DNA of 64,000 bases from JBOGOC01 sp050747525 (GCA_050747525.1 JBOGOC010000031.1:71700-135699); one strand, 5' to 3'. Positions 51,399 through 62,679 are shown, counted from the stretch's first letter. Numbers and translations are program-made. Notes: generated from the letters alone by a model not told the origin.

Positions 51399-52295
51399 AT
51401 GGCCATCACGAAAGTGGGAGTTCTCGGATGCGGCCTGATGGGCTCGGGGATCGCGCAGGTCTGCGCGCAGTCCGGGCGCCACACGCTGGTCCTGGAAGTG
51501 GATCAGAAGCTGCTGGACAAGGGTCTCGGCAGCATCGACAAGTTTCTGCGGGGCGGGGTGGAGCGGGGGAAGATCACCGCCGCGGATCGGGATCGCACCC
51601 TTGCCAACCTCAAGGGGACCACGCGCATCGAGGACATGGGCGACCGCGACCTCATCATCGAGGCGGTGGTCGAGAACCTGGCGGCCAAGCGGGACGTCTT
51701 CGGCCGCCTCGACGCCATCTGCCCGCCGTCCACGATCTTCGCGTCCAACACATCGTCGCTCTCGATCACGGAGATGGCCGCCTTCACCGGGCGGCCGGGC
51801 AGGTTCCTGGGCCTGCATTTCTTCAATCCGGTCCCGCTCATGAAGCTCGTCGAAGTGGTGCGCACGATCCTGACCGAGGAGCAGGCCTTCCAGGAGGCGA
51901 TGGGGTTCGTGGAGGGTCTCGGAAAGACCGCCATCCGCACATCCGACAAGACCGGCTTCATCGTGAACCGGCTCCTGGTCCCCTACATCCTGGACGCGGT
52001 GCGCGCCCTGGAGGAAGGCGTCGGGTCCATCCGCGACATCGACGAAGCCATGAAGCTGGGCTGCGGCTATCCCATGGGCCCGCTCACCCTGCTGGATCTC
52101 GTCGGGCTCGACACCACCTATCACATCGCCGGCGTCTTCTTCGAGGAGTTCAGGCAGAGCCGCTTCGCATGCCCGCCGCTGCTGCGACGGATGGTCCTGG
52201 CGGGATTCCACGGCAGGAAGTCGGGCCGGGGCTTCTACGACTACAGCGGCGCCACTCCCGTGCCCAACGACTTCCTGATGGGGGGCGCGCGATGA
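51399..52295 (+). CDS. hbd: 3-hydroxybutyryl-CoA dehydrogenase
   Basis: 298 residues. KVGVLGCGLMGSGIAQVCAQ is the NAD-binding start. ASNTSSLSITEMA, LHFFNPVPLMKLVEVV (catalytic His) and DKTGFIVNRLLVPYILDAVR follow. Interconverts acetoacetyl-CoA and 3-hydroxybutyryl-CoA. Overlaps the crotonase start (ATGA). Confidence 0.93.
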   Translation: MAITKVGVLGCGLMGSGIAQVCAQSGRHTLVLEVDQKLLDKGLGSIDKFLRGGVERGKITAADRDRTLANLKGTTRIEDMGDRDLIIEAVVENLAAKRDVFGRLDAICPPSTIFASNTSSLSITEMAAFTGRPGRFLGLHFFNPVPLMKLVEVVRTILTEEQAFQEAMGFVEGLGKTAIRTSDKTGFIVNRLLVPYILDAVRALEEGVGSIRDIDEAMKLGCGYPMGPLTLLDLVGLDTTYHIAGVFFEEFRQSRFACPPLLRRMVLAGFHGRKSGRGFYDYSGATPVPNDFLMGGAR

Positions 52296-53074
52296 GCTAC
52301 GAGAACATCACCCTGGAGGTGCGGGACGGCCTGGCCATCATCACCATCAACCGCCCCGAGAAGCTGAACGCGCTGAACAGGAAGACGATGCAGGAGCTCG
52401 ACGAGGCCGCCGCGCGCTGCGCCGGCGACGACGCCATCAAGGGCGTCATCGTCACGGGGGCCGGCCCGAAGGCATTCGTGGCGGGCGCCGACATCAACGA
52501 GCTGGCGGCGCAGACGCCGATGGGCGGCAAGGACTACTCGCTCTACGGCCAGCAGATCCTGGCCCGGCTCGAATCGATGGGCAAGGTGGTCATCGCGGCC
52601 ATCAACGGGTTCGCCCTGGGCGGCGGGTGCGAGCTGGCGCTGGCCTGCCACATCAGAGTGGCGTCCGAGAACGCGAAGCTGGGGCTGCCGGAGGTGACGC
52701 TGGGGATCATCCCCGGGTTCGGCGGCACGCAGCGCCTGGCTCGCCTCGTGGGACGGGGCCGGGCGCTCGAGCTGGTCCTCTCGGGGGAGATGATCGACGC
52801 GCGAGAGGCGCACCGGATCGGCCTGGTGAACCGCGTGGCCCCGGAGGGCCAGGCGGTGGAGCAGGCCGAGGCGCTCGCCCGCGTGGTCCTCTCGCGGGGC
52901 CCGCTGGCGGTGAAGCTGGCTATCGAAGCGGTGTATCAGGGTCTGGAGATGCCGCTCGACGAGGGGCTCTTCCTCGAAGCGAGCCTCTTCGGGCTTGTGA
53001 CGACCACGGACGACTTCAAGGAAGGCACCCGCGCATTCCTGGAGAAGAGAAAAGCACGGTTCACGGGACGCTGA
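52292..53074 (+). CDS. Enoyl-CoA hydratase (crotonase)
   Basis: 260 residues. ITINRPEKLNALNRKTMQEL, the oxyanion-hole AFVAGADINELA, GFALGGGCELALACH (catalytic Glu region) and LGIIPGFGGTQRLARLVG. Hydrates crotonyl-type CoA esters. With thiolase and hbd it supplies C4 reactions between acetyl-CoA and crotonyl-CoA; the acyl-CoA dehydrogenases 5 kb downstream supply the next step. Confidence 0.93.
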   Translation: MSYENITLEVRDGLAIITINRPEKLNALNRKTMQELDEAAARCAGDDAIKGVIVTGAGPKAFVAGADINELAAQTPMGGKDYSLYGQQILARLESMGKVVIAAINGFALGGGCELALACHIRVASENAKLGLPEVTLGIIPGFGGTQRLARLVGRGRALELVLSGEMIDAREAHRIGLVNRVAPEGQAVEQAEALARVVLSRGPLAVKLAIEAVYQGLEMPLDEGLFLEASLFGLVTTTDDFKEGTRAFLEKRKARFTGR

Positions 53075-53100
53075 CGGCGACGTCCCGTCCGGCGGGTTTC

Positions 53101-55266
53101 ATGCGCCTGGTCCGCAACCTCAAGATCATCGTCCTGACCGGCCTCGGCGCGCTCGTGGTAGCGGTGGCGCTCAGCCTTCCCTCGGGAGCGCGCACCGGAC
53201 AGCCCGAGGGGCCGGCCCTGCCGCCAGGTTCAGTGATCGACCCGGCCGACTCCATCGTGCAGCAGGGAACCCGCGTGCGCCTCGATCGGACGCGCGCCGG
53301 TGCGCCCACCCTCAAGCTGCGGGCCGCCACCTCCCGCACGCGCGCCTCCGGCGCCCTGGAGCTCCAGGATGTCTCGTTCGCCCTGTACGGGGCCGGCGGC
53401 GGGCCCACGCACATCGAGGCGCCCGAGGCCATCACGCGCCCCGGCACGCCGCGCGTATCGGCGAGGACGGACGAGCCCGCGGGATCGGGTTCGAAGGGGA
53501 ACGGCTTCAGCCCCGAGCTCGGCAATGGGGCGGGCTCGTGGCTCCTGAGCGGCGGGGTGACGGTGACCGGTCCGGGAGAGCTGCGTCTCACCGTCCAGAG
53601 CCTCACCTACGACGAGGGGACGGGTGTCGCCAGCAGCGCCGATTCCGTGTCCTTCAGCCGAGGGTCAGCCCTGGGAAGCAGCGTGGGCATGGAGTTCGAC
53701 GTCGGGAAGCAGGTGGTCAGGTTCCTGCGCGACGTGGCCGCCTCCATGACCGTGGGCGGGCTGGGGGAAGTCTCCGTTCGGGCGGGGAAGGCATCGTACG
53801 AGACCCGGGTGAGGCACTTCCGCATGGAGCAGTACCGCGCAGAGACATCCCGCGGTGAAATCCTCACGGGGCGATCCCTGCTCGCCTCCTTCCGGGAGCA
53901 GGGGGGTCTGGACCTGCTGGAGGGAGGCGAGGGGTTCGAGCTGACCACGACGCATGCCGTCCCGGTGACGGGAGACGGATCGCCCCTGTCCCGACTGCTG
54001 GCGCTCGAAGGGCGCCGGACGATGCGTGGACAGACCCTCATCATCCACATGGATGCCGACGAGCGGCCTCGAGAGATTCAGGTCCTGGGAGAGGCCAGCC
54101 TCAGGGCAGGCTCGAAGGGAAGCGAGCAACCCTCCAGCCTCGATGCCCGCACGCTCATACTCGATCTGACGCGCGGCATCCTGACGCGGGCGCGGGCCTC
54201 GGGCGACGTGGCCCTGAGCAAGCCTCCCGCGGACGGCGAAGCAGCCGGCTTCCGGATGAAGAGCGAGAACCTCGACGCCAGCTTCGATCCCCAGGCGGGC
54301 TCGCTGCTGCGCGTGGCGGGTGAGGGGCACATCCAGCTCTGGGATCAGGGGATCGAGAGCCAGGGGAGCCGCACCTTCCTGGAGCCGGGGACCAACGTGG
54401 TGACCCTGATCGGAGACGGAGACGTCCCGGCTCGGGTCACCTGGACGGGCCGCGTGATCGAAGCCCGCCGGATCGACGTGGATCGCCGCAGCCAGACCCT
54501 CATCGCGCGCGAGGGGGTACGGGCCAGTTACACGCCCGGCGGACCGCCCTCCGGCAAGGAAGCTCAGGGGACCTCCGGTCCGCTTCCTTTCTTCCGCAGC
54601 GACCGGGCCATTCATGCCGTGGCCGATCGGCTCACTGTGGGCGACGATGGCCGCACTGCCCGTTACGAAGGGCACGTCAGGCTGTGGCAGGACGAGAGCC
54701 GGCTGGAGGCGGGCCAGGTGGAGGTCCGTGAAGGGGAAGGGACCCTGACCGCCGGAGACGACGTCACCACCACGTTCCGCCAGCCTCCCCAGACACCCGC
54801 CGCGGGCCCGCGTAGCCCCACCGACGACATCATCACGGTCTCGAGCCGGACGGTGAGCTTTCGGCGCGGGGAGGATCGCGTCGAGTACAGCGGACGGGTC
54901 CTGGTGACGCAGGGACCGACGCGCGTCACCTCCGAGCGGTTGACGGTCTACCTGGAGCCGGGGACCTCCACGGCGCGGCGCATCGACGCCCTGCAGGACG
55001 TCGAGGTGAGAGAGCGCGGGCGTGTGGGCAGGGGCGACCGTCTGGAGGTGGATCTTCGCATGGACACCCTCAAGTTGAGCGGATCCGGACGGGAGGCTGT
55101 GGTGCAAGATGAACTGAATCAACAAGTTGTGCGTGGATCGTCTTTGACAATGGATCGGGCGGGTGATAGAATCCTCGTCGAATCCGAGCTGGGAGGGAGA
55201 ACTTGGATCACCCTCAAGCCGCGGCAGAAAGGAGCGCCGGCCGTTGGCTCTGACCCTAACAACTGA
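53101..55266 (+). CDS. LptC/LptA-like LPS transport protein, probable fusion
   Basis: About 721 residues. MRLVRNLKIIVLTGLGALVV is an N-terminal membrane anchor, then ~300 residues of LptC-type beta structure (FEVDV-like GMEFDVGKQVVRFLRDVAAS) and C-terminal OstA/LptA-like strands (IHAVADRLTVGDDGRTARYE, RVEYSGRVLVTQGPTRVTSE, RLEVDLRMDTLKLSGSGREA). LptC anchors and LptA bridges LPS across the periplasm; here both folds seem to sit in one chain. Located directly upstream of lptB. No strong ribosome site at ATG 53101; its last 120 bases contain the lptB promoter. Confidence 0.75.
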   Translation: MRLVRNLKIIVLTGLGALVVAVALSLPSGARTGQPEGPALPPGSVIDPADSIVQQGTRVRLDRTRAGAPTLKLRAATSRTRASGALELQDVSFALYGAGGGPTHIEAPEAITRPGTPRVSARTDEPAGSGSKGNGFSPELGNGAGSWLLSGGVTVTGPGELRLTVQSLTYDEGTGVASSADSVSFSRGSALGSSVGMEFDVGKQVVRFLRDVAASMTVGGLGEVSVRAGKASYETRVRHFRMEQYRAETSRGEILTGRSLLASFREQGGLDLLEGGEGFELTTTHAVPVTGDGSPLSRLLALEGRRTMRGQTLIIHMDADERPREIQVLGEASLRAGSKGSEQPSSLDARTLILDLTRGILTRARASGDVALSKPPADGEAAGFRMKSENLDASFDPQAGSLLRVAGEGHIQLWDQGIESQGSRTFLEPGTNVVTLIGDGDVPARVTWTGRVIEARRIDVDRRSQTLIAREGVRASYTPGGPPSGKEAQGTSGPLPFFRSDRAIHAVADRLTVGDDGRTARYEGHVRLWQDESRLEAGQVEVREGEGTLTAGDDVTTTFRQPPQTPAAGPRSPTDDIITVSSRTVSFRRGEDRVEYSGRVLVTQGPTRVTSERLTVYLEPGTSTARRIDALQDVEVRERGRVGRGDRLEVDLRMDTLKLSGSGREAVVQDELNQQVVRGSSLTMDRAGDRILVESELGGRTWITLKPRQKGAPAVGSDPNN
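55144..55172 (+). promoter_or_regulatory. Internal promoter for lptB-rpoN-hpf
   Basis: TTGACA (55144-55149), a 17-base spacer and TAGAAT (55167-55172) with TGA before it. Consensus -35, near-consensus -10, inside the 3' end of the LptC/LptA-like gene, 72 bases before the lptB TTG start. Confidence 0.7.
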
Positions 55267-55972
55267 GGACCTCCGCAAGTCGTACAAGGGTCGATGGGTG
55301 GTGCGTGACGTCTCCATCGCCATCAACGGCGGAGAGGTCGTGGGCCTCCTCGGCCCCAATGGCGCAGGAAAGACAACCACCTTCTCCTGCGTGCTGGGCC
55401 TCGTCGCCCCGGATGGCGGCCGCGTCCTTCTGAACGGCGAGGACATCACGCGGCTTCCCATGTACCTGCGCGCGCGCCGGGGCATCGGGTACCTGCCCCA
55501 GGAAGCGTCGGTGTTCCGCCGCATGACGGTGGAGCAGAACCTGTTGGCCATCCTAGAGACTCTCGACCTGGAAGGGGCGCAGGTAGGGGCGCGGGCGCGC
55601 GCCCTGCTCGAAGAGTTCGGCATCGCCTCCCTGGCCAGGCAGAAGGCGTCCACGTTGTCGGGGGGCGAGCGCCGCCGGCTGGAAATCGCCCGCGCGCTCA
55701 CCACCGGGCCCAGCTTCATCCTGCTGGACGAGCCGTTCGCCGGGATCGATCCCAAGGCACGTTACGATTTGCAGAAGGTCATCGCCCATCTGAAGGAGCG
55801 TGGGCTGGGCATTCTGATCACCGACCACAACGTGCGGGAGACTTTACAAATCACGGACCGCGCGTACATTATCCACGACGGAGTCATATTCCAGACAGGC
55901 ACGCCTGAAGCGCTCGCGACCGATCCGCGTGTGCGCGACGTGTACCTGGGGGAGCAGTTCACGCTGGGCTGA
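55244..55972 (+). CDS. lptB: LPS export ABC transporter ATP-binding protein LptB
   Basis: 242 residues from TTG 55244, with AAAGGAG 9 bases upstream. LTLTTEDLRKSYKGRWVVRD, Walker A GLLGPNGAGKTTTFSCVLGL, QEASVFRRMTVEQNLLAILE, the signature LSGGERRRLEIARAL, Walker B FILLDEPFAGIDP and H-loop ILITDHNVRETL. These match LptB closely. It energises LPS extraction with LptFG, which are not in the window. 22 bases before rpoN, the usual neighbour. Confidence 0.95.
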   Translation: MALTLTTEDLRKSYKGRWVVRDVSIAINGGEVVGLLGPNGAGKTTTFSCVLGLVAPDGGRVLLNGEDITRLPMYLRARRGIGYLPQEASVFRRMTVEQNLLAILETLDLEGAQVGARARALLEEFGIASLARQKASTLSGGERRRLEIARALTTGPSFILLDEPFAGIDPKARYDLQKVIAHLKERGLGILITDHNVRETLQITDRAYIIHDGVIFQTGTPEALATDPRVRDVYLGEQFTLG

Positions 55973-55994
55973 TCGGGCCCGGAGCGGGGGGTTG

Positions 55995-57446
55995 ATGGCA
56001 CTCGAGCAACGGCTGAACCTCCGGATGAGCCAGAAGCTCATCATGACGCCGTCGCTCCAGCAGGCCATCAAGCTCCTGCAGCTCTCCAAGCTGGAGCTGG
56101 TGAACGAGATCAACCAGGAGCTCGTTCAGAACCCCGTCCTCGAGGAAGGCCTCGAGACGATGGCTCCCCAGCAGCTCGACAGCAGCCAGACCGACGACAA
56201 GGAAAAGGCCGCCGACCAGGCCGCCCGCGAGAGCGGCTCGGGCGACGAAGACGACTACGAGGCCTTCTGGCGCGACTACCTCGAGCGCGGCTACGAGCCG
56301 CGGGGCCCCGCCGAGCCGATCGATGGCCCTTCCTACGAGGCCACCCTCACCAAGCAGGAGAACCTCACCGACCATCTGACCTGGCAGCTGGAGATGACCC
56401 CCACCGACGATCGCACCCGCGAGATCGCGGAGGCCATCGTGGGCAACCTCAACGACGACGGCTATCTCGATGCCACCCTCGAGGAGCTGCAGAACATGGG
56501 GCACCCGGGCTACTTTGCCGCCGAGGTGGAGCGGGCGCTGCACCTCGTGCAGAGCCTCGATCCGGCGGGAGTGGCGGCGCGCGATCTGGCCGAATGCCTC
56601 GTCCTCCAGCTCAACCGTCTGGGCCTGGTGGGGAGCGCGGCAGAGACCATCGTCCGCCAGCACATGGTTCTGCTGCAGGGTCACCGCTACGCCGAGCTGG
56701 CCGCTGAGCTCGGCTGCTCCCAGACCGAGGTGCAGCACCACGTGGAGATCATCCGCCACCTGGATCCCAGTCCCGGCCTCAAATACAACAACAATCGATC
56801 GCAGTACGTGACGCCCGACGTGTACGTGATCAAGGACGACCTGGGGGACTACCGCGTCGTGCTCAACGAAGACGGCCTCCCGCGCCTCCGGATCAGCCAG
56901 ACCTACCGGCGCATGCTGGAGAAGGGTGCGCAGGTGGAGGACCGCGAGGCCAAGGAATTCGTCCGCGAGAAGTTCCGCTCCGCGGTCCGCCTCATCAAGA
57001 GTCTCGACGAGCGGCAGCGCACCATCATGAAGGTGGCCGTGAGCCTGGTGAAGCACCAGCGCGATTTCCTGGATCACGGCATCGAGCGGATCCGCCCGCT
57101 GCGGCTGCGCGACGTGGCCGACGACATCCAGATGCACGAGTCCACCGTGAGCCGCGTGGTCCGCAACAAGTACATGTACACCCCGAAGGGCCTCTTCGAG
57201 ATGCGCTACTTCTTCCACGCTTCGGTGCCGGACGACCATGGCGGCGAGGTGTCGTCCCTCAGCGTGAAGCAGAAGATCAAGGAGATCGTCGACGGCGAGG
57301 ATGGAAGCCGACCTCTCTCGGATGCCGCCATCGTGAAGATCCTCGAGCAGGCGCACGGCGTGAGAGTGGCGCGACGCACGGTGGCCAAATATCGCGGAGA
57401 GTTGAAGATCCTTTCCTCGGCCGACCGCAAGATGCCCTACGCCTAG
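55995..57446 (+). CDS. rpoN: RNA polymerase sigma-54 factor
   Basis: 483 residues. Region I is LEQRLNLRMSQKLIMTPSLQ and QAIKLLQLSKLELVNEINQE. An acidic linker follows. The core-binding region and the HTH (LRLRDVADDIQMHESTVSRV) are present. The RpoN box near the end reads ARRTVAKYRGELKI, against the usual ARRTVAKYRE. It serves enhancer-dependent promoters. Followed by hpf after 28 bases, as in most bacteria. Confidence 0.96.
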   Translation: MALEQRLNLRMSQKLIMTPSLQQAIKLLQLSKLELVNEINQELVQNPVLEEGLETMAPQQLDSSQTDDKEKAADQAARESGSGDEDDYEAFWRDYLERGYEPRGPAEPIDGPSYEATLTKQENLTDHLTWQLEMTPTDDRTREIAEAIVGNLNDDGYLDATLEELQNMGHPGYFAAEVERALHLVQSLDPAGVAARDLAECLVLQLNRLGLVGSAAETIVRQHMVLLQGHRYAELAAELGCSQTEVQHHVEIIRHLDPSPGLKYNNNRSQYVTPDVYVIKDDLGDYRVVLNEDGLPRLRISQTYRRMLEKGAQVEDREAKEFVREKFRSAVRLIKSLDERQRTIMKVAVSLVKHQRDFLDHGIERIRPLRLRDVADDIQMHESTVSRVVRNKYMYTPKGLFEMRYFFHASVPDDHGGEVSSLSVKQKIKEIVDGEDGSRPLSDAAIVKILEQAHGVRVARRTVAKYRGELKILSSADRKMPYA

Positions 57447-57474
57447 CTCCATCCGCTTCAACGGAGACGCGCTC

Positions 57475-58047
57475 ATGAAGCTGGACATCACCGGACGCCA
57501 TATCGACATCACTCCCGCCATCCGCGACTTCACCAGGGACAAGCTGACCAAGCTCGAGAAGTGGATCGACGACGTGATCGAGGCGCACGTGATCCTGAGT
57601 GTCGAGAAGCACCGGCATCAGGCCGAGATCGTGCTCAAGGGGCGCCACCACACCTACACCGGCGCCGACGAGACGGGCGACATGTACGTGTCCATCGGCA
57701 ACGTGGTGGACAAGATCGAGAAGCAGGCGCGCAAGATCAAGGACAAGGCGGTCGCCCGCCGCAAGCACGCGCGGCCCACGAAGCAGGTCGCGCAGATGCT
57801 CCCCGAGTCCGCGGCCCGGCCTTCCACCAACGGCGGCCCGCCGGCGGACACGGCGTCCTCCGTCCCCCCGCGCATCATCCGCACCAACGAGTTCCAGTCG
57901 AAGCCCATGTCGCTGGAAGACGCGGCCCTGACCTTCAAGGGCTCGGATCGCGAGTTCCTCGTCTTCCGGGACGCTCGTTCGCAGCGCATCAGCGTCATGT
58001 ACCGCCGCAAGGACGGAAACCTGGGGCTCATCGAGCCCGAGGTCTGA
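57475..58047 (+). CDS. hpf: Ribosome hibernation-promoting factor, long form
   Basis: 190 residues. N-terminal S30AE domain: MKLDITGRHIDITPAIRDFT, then DMYVSIGNVVDKIEKQARKI. A ~35-residue linker and a C-terminal dimerisation domain (SKPMSLEDAALTFKGSDREF, LVFRDARSQRISVMYRRKDG). The two-domain long form drives 100S dimers. Co-transcribed with rpoN. Confidence 0.94.
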   Translation: MKLDITGRHIDITPAIRDFTRDKLTKLEKWIDDVIEAHVILSVEKHRHQAEIVLKGRHHTYTGADETGDMYVSIGNVVDKIEKQARKIKDKAVARRKHARPTKQVAQMLPESAARPSTNGGPPADTASSVPPRIIRTNEFQSKPMSLEDAALTFKGSDREFLVFRDARSQRISVMYRRKDGNLGLIEPEV

Positions 58048-58082
58048 CCCTCGTTCCTCCCCGGCGGCAGCGCGCGCCATTG

Positions 58083-58112
58083 TTGACACCATCGGAGCGC
58101 CGCGGTTAACAT
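58083..58112 (+). promoter_or_regulatory. Promoter for the acyl-CoA dehydrogenase/mutase cluster
   Basis: TTGACA (58083-58088), an 18-base spacer and TAACAT (58107-58112). Leader about 77 bases to ATG 58196. Confidence 0.55.
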
Positions 58113-58195
58113 GACCTGCTATCCGTTGGCTTTTCAGACAGTTGGCGCACGCCGCGAGTCCCGCGGGCCGCGCTCCCAAGACGGGCAGGGGACCG

Positions 58196-59341
58196 ATGAG
58201 GATCGAGCTGGACGAGGACCACAGGATGCTGCGCGGCAACATCCGCGCCTTCGCCGAGTCCGAGATCCGGCCGAAGGCCGCCGAGTACGATCGCACCCGC
58301 GTGTTTCCGCTCCCCGAGGTGCGCAAGTGCGCGGAGCTGGGGCTCATGGGAATCATGGTCCCCGAGGAGCATGGCGGGTCTGGGATGGACTCCCTCTCGT
58401 ACGTTTTGATCATCGAGGAGATCTCGCGGGTGGACGCCTCGCTCGGCGTCATCCTCTCGGTGAACAACTCGCTCTACTGTCACCCGGTCTCGAAGTTCGG
58501 GACCCCCGCGCAGAAGAAGGCCTACCTCGATCCGTTCGCCCGCGGAGAGAAGATCGGCTGCTACTGCCTGACCGAGCCCGACGCCGGCTCCGATCCGGGA
58601 AGCCTCCGCACCGCGGCGCGCCGCCAGGGGGATTCGTGGATCCTCAACGGAAGCAAGGTCTTCGTGACCAACGGCATCGCCGCCGACGCCGCCATCGTGT
58701 ACGCCAAGACCGATCCGTCGGCCCCCTCCTCGAAGGGGATCTCGGCCTTCATCGTGGAGAAAGGGTTCCCCGGCTACAGCACCGGCAAGCCCGAGACCAA
58801 GCTCGGGATCACCTCCTCGGGCTCTGTGGAGATCGTGCTCCAGGATTGCGTCGTCCCCGCCTCCAACATGCTCGGTGAGGTGGACCAGGGCTTCAAGATC
58901 GCGCTGCACACGCTTGACGGCGGGCGCATCGGCATCGCCGCCCAGGCGCTGGGGATCGCGCAGGGCGCCTTCGACGAGGCGCTGCGCTACGCCAAGGAGC
59001 GCAAGCAGTTCGGGGTCCCCATCGCGCAGCACCAGGCCATCCAGTTCTACCTGGCCGACATGGCCACCGAGATCGACGCGGCCCGCCTGCTCGTGTACCG
59101 CGCGGCGCAGGCCAAGGACACCCAGGAGCGCTACACGCTCGAAGCCTCCATGGCCAAACTGTACGCATCCGAGGTGGCCAACCGCGTGGCCTACAAGGCC
59201 GTGCAGGTATTCGGGGGCTACGGCTACATCAACGAGTACCCGGTGGAGCGGTACTTCCGCGACGCCCGCATCTGCGAGCTGTACGAGGGCACCTCGGAAA
59301 TCCAGCGCATGGTGATCTCGGGCCAGATCCTGCGAGGCTAG
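58196..59341 (+). CDS. Acyl-CoA dehydrogenase, short-chain type
   Basis: 381 residues. LTEPDAGSDPGSLRTAARRQ (FAD/substrate), SGSVEIVLQDCVVPASNMLG, GRIGIAAQALGIAQGAFDEA, YAKERKQFGVPIAQHQAIQF and C-terminal FGGYGYINEYPVERYFRDAR with the catalytic Glu in LYEGTSEIQRMVISGQIL. It oxidises an acyl-CoA and passes electrons to EtfAB (11-13 kb). Close to butyryl- or short-chain enzymes, exact substrate unknown. Four bases before the next dehydrogenase. Confidence 0.92.
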   Translation: MRIELDEDHRMLRGNIRAFAESEIRPKAAEYDRTRVFPLPEVRKCAELGLMGIMVPEEHGGSGMDSLSYVLIIEEISRVDASLGVILSVNNSLYCHPVSKFGTPAQKKAYLDPFARGEKIGCYCLTEPDAGSDPGSLRTAARRQGDSWILNGSKVFVTNGIAADAAIVYAKTDPSAPSSKGISAFIVEKGFPGYSTGKPETKLGITSSGSVEIVLQDCVVPASNMLGEVDQGFKIALHTLDGGRIGIAAQALGIAQGAFDEALRYAKERKQFGVPIAQHQAIQFYLADMATEIDAARLLVYRAAQAKDTQERYTLEASMAKLYASEVANRVAYKAVQVFGGYGYINEYPVERYFRDARICELYEGTSEIQRMVISGQILRG

Positions 59342-59345
59342 CGCC

Positions 59346-60488
59346 ATGGACTTCCTCCTTCGCGACGAGCAGCGCATGGCCCGCGACATGGTGCGGGAGT
59401 TCGCCGACCGGGAGATGTCGCCCGTGGTCGGAGCGCTGGAGCGGGCAGGGGAGTACCCCGCCGCCATCATCGCCCGGCTCGTCGACCTGGGGATCCTGGG
59501 CATGACCATCCCGGAGGAGTTCGGCGGGTCGGCCTTCGACAGCGTGACCGTGGCGCTGGTCATGGAGGAGATCGCCCGCGTGTGCGCCTCCACCGCCGTC
59601 ACGGTGAGCGTCCATAACTCGGCCGCTGCTTCGCCCATCGCCATCTTCGGCACCCGGGCTCAGAAGCAGCGCTACCTGCCGGCCATGGCGCGCGGCGAGA
59701 TCATCGGCGGGTTCGCCCTCACCGAGCCGGGGTGCGGCTCGGACGCGGCAGCCGTCCGGACCCGCGCCGTGAAGCGGGGAGAGCGGTACGTCCTGAACGG
59801 CACCAAGACGTGGATCACCAACGTCCGCGTGGGCGGCGTCTTCGTGCTCATGGCGGTGACCGATCCGTCGGCCGGCAGGCGAGGCATCTCCGCCTTCCTC
59901 GTGGAGCCGTCGCTTCCCGGGTTCGCCTTCGGCAAGGATGAGGACAAGATGGGGCTGCGCAGCTCGACCACGGGCATGATCGTGCTGACCGACTGTGAGG
60001 TGCCGGAGTCCAGCCTGCTGGGCGAGGAAGGGATGGGCCTGAGGGTGGCCCTGTCCACGCTCGACGGCGGCCGCATCGGCATCGCGGCCCAGGCGCTGGG
60101 GATCGCGCGCGGCGCCTACGAGGCCGCGCGCCTGTATGCAAAGCAGCGCACCGCCTTCGGCAAGACGGTGGCCGACTTTCAGGCCATCCGGTTCATGCTG
60201 GCCGACATGGCCACCGAAATCGAAGCCGCCCGCCTGCTCATCCTTCGCGCCGCCGACATGAGGGACCGCGGCGAGAAGTCGTACGGGCCCCAGGCCGCCA
60301 TGGCCAAGCTGTACGCGTCGGAGATGGCCAACCGGGTGGCCTACAAGGCCGTGCAGATCCATGGCGGGTACGGCTACTCGAAAGAATACGCCGTGGAGCG
60401 CATGTACCGGGATGCGCGCGTCACCACCATCTATGAGGGAACGTCGGAGATCCAGCGCACGGTGATCGCGCGGCATCTGATCGCCTGA
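59346..60488 (+). CDS. Acyl-CoA dehydrogenase, second paralogue
   Basis: 380 residues, clearly paralogous to the preceding gene: LTEPGCGSDAAAVRTRAVKR, SSTTGMIVLTDCEVPESSLL, GGRIGIAAQALGIARGAYEA, HGGYGYSKEYAVERMYRDAR and catalytic IYEGTSEIQRTVIARHLI. The pair suggests either different chain lengths or a branched substrate. The mutase genes after it favour a propionyl-/branched-chain route (inference). Confidence 0.92.
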   Translation: MDFLLRDEQRMARDMVREFADREMSPVVGALERAGEYPAAIIARLVDLGILGMTIPEEFGGSAFDSVTVALVMEEIARVCASTAVTVSVHNSAAASPIAIFGTRAQKQRYLPAMARGEIIGGFALTEPGCGSDAAAVRTRAVKRGERYVLNGTKTWITNVRVGGVFVLMAVTDPSAGRRGISAFLVEPSLPGFAFGKDEDKMGLRSSTTGMIVLTDCEVPESSLLGEEGMGLRVALSTLDGGRIGIAAQALGIARGAYEAARLYAKQRTAFGKTVADFQAIRFMLADMATEIEAARLLILRAADMRDRGEKSYGPQAAMAKLYASEMANRVAYKAVQIHGGYGYSKEYAVERMYRDARVTTIYEGTSEIQRTVIARHLIA

Positions 60489-60518
60489 CCACGTCCGCAC
60501 ACGGGAGGCACCAGCCCT

Positions 60519-62228
<1,710 letters not shown>

Positions 62229-62259
62229 CGGCGGGCCTGCGCGGCGAGGAGGCATCGAG

Positions 62260-62679
62260 GTGACGACGGAAACGACGGCCCGGCGGACCCGGCTGCTGGT
62301 GGGCAAGGTCGGGCTGGACGGCCACGACCGGGGCGCGAAGATCGTGGCCCGCGCCCTGAGGGACGCCGGCTTCGAGGTGATCTACACGGGGCTTCACCAG
62401 ACTCCGGAGATGGTGGTGAACACGGCGATCCAGGAGGACGTGGACGTGGTTTCGCTGTCCATTCTCTCGGGGGCGCACATGACCCTGCTGCCGCGCGTGC
62501 TGGAGCTGCTGCGGCAGAAGGGGGCCCACGACGTCCGGCTCATCGCCGGGGGGATCATCCCCGACGAGGACATCGTGGAGCTGAAGAAGCTGGGGGTGCT
62601 GGAAGTGTTCACGCCCGGAGCCTCCACGAAGGACATCGTGGAGTTCGTCCGCCACCGCATCCCCTCGCGGCACGGTTGA
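62260..62679 (+). CDS. mcmA2: Methylmalonyl-CoA mutase, cobalamin-binding subunit
   Basis: 139 residues from GTG 62260. RLLVGKVGLDGHDRGAKIVA holds the base-off histidine motif DxHxxG. SLSILSGAHMTLLPRVLELL and LIAGGIIPDEDIVELKKLGV are the remaining B12-domain blocks. Directly after the large subunit with a GAGGAGG upstream. No meaB or epimerase gene follows within the window. Confidence 0.93.
   Translation: MTTETTARRTRLLVGKVGLDGHDRGAKIVARALRDAGFEVIYTGLHQTPEMVVNTAIQEDVDVVSLSILSGAHMTLLPRVLELLRQKGAHDVRLIAGGIIPDEDIVELKKLGVLEVFTPGASTKDIVEFVRHRIPSRHG

Noticed and set aside
60489..60518. Cobalamin riboswitch before the methylmalonyl-CoA mutase genes
   Set aside because: The 30-base gap is too short for one and holds only a ribosome site.
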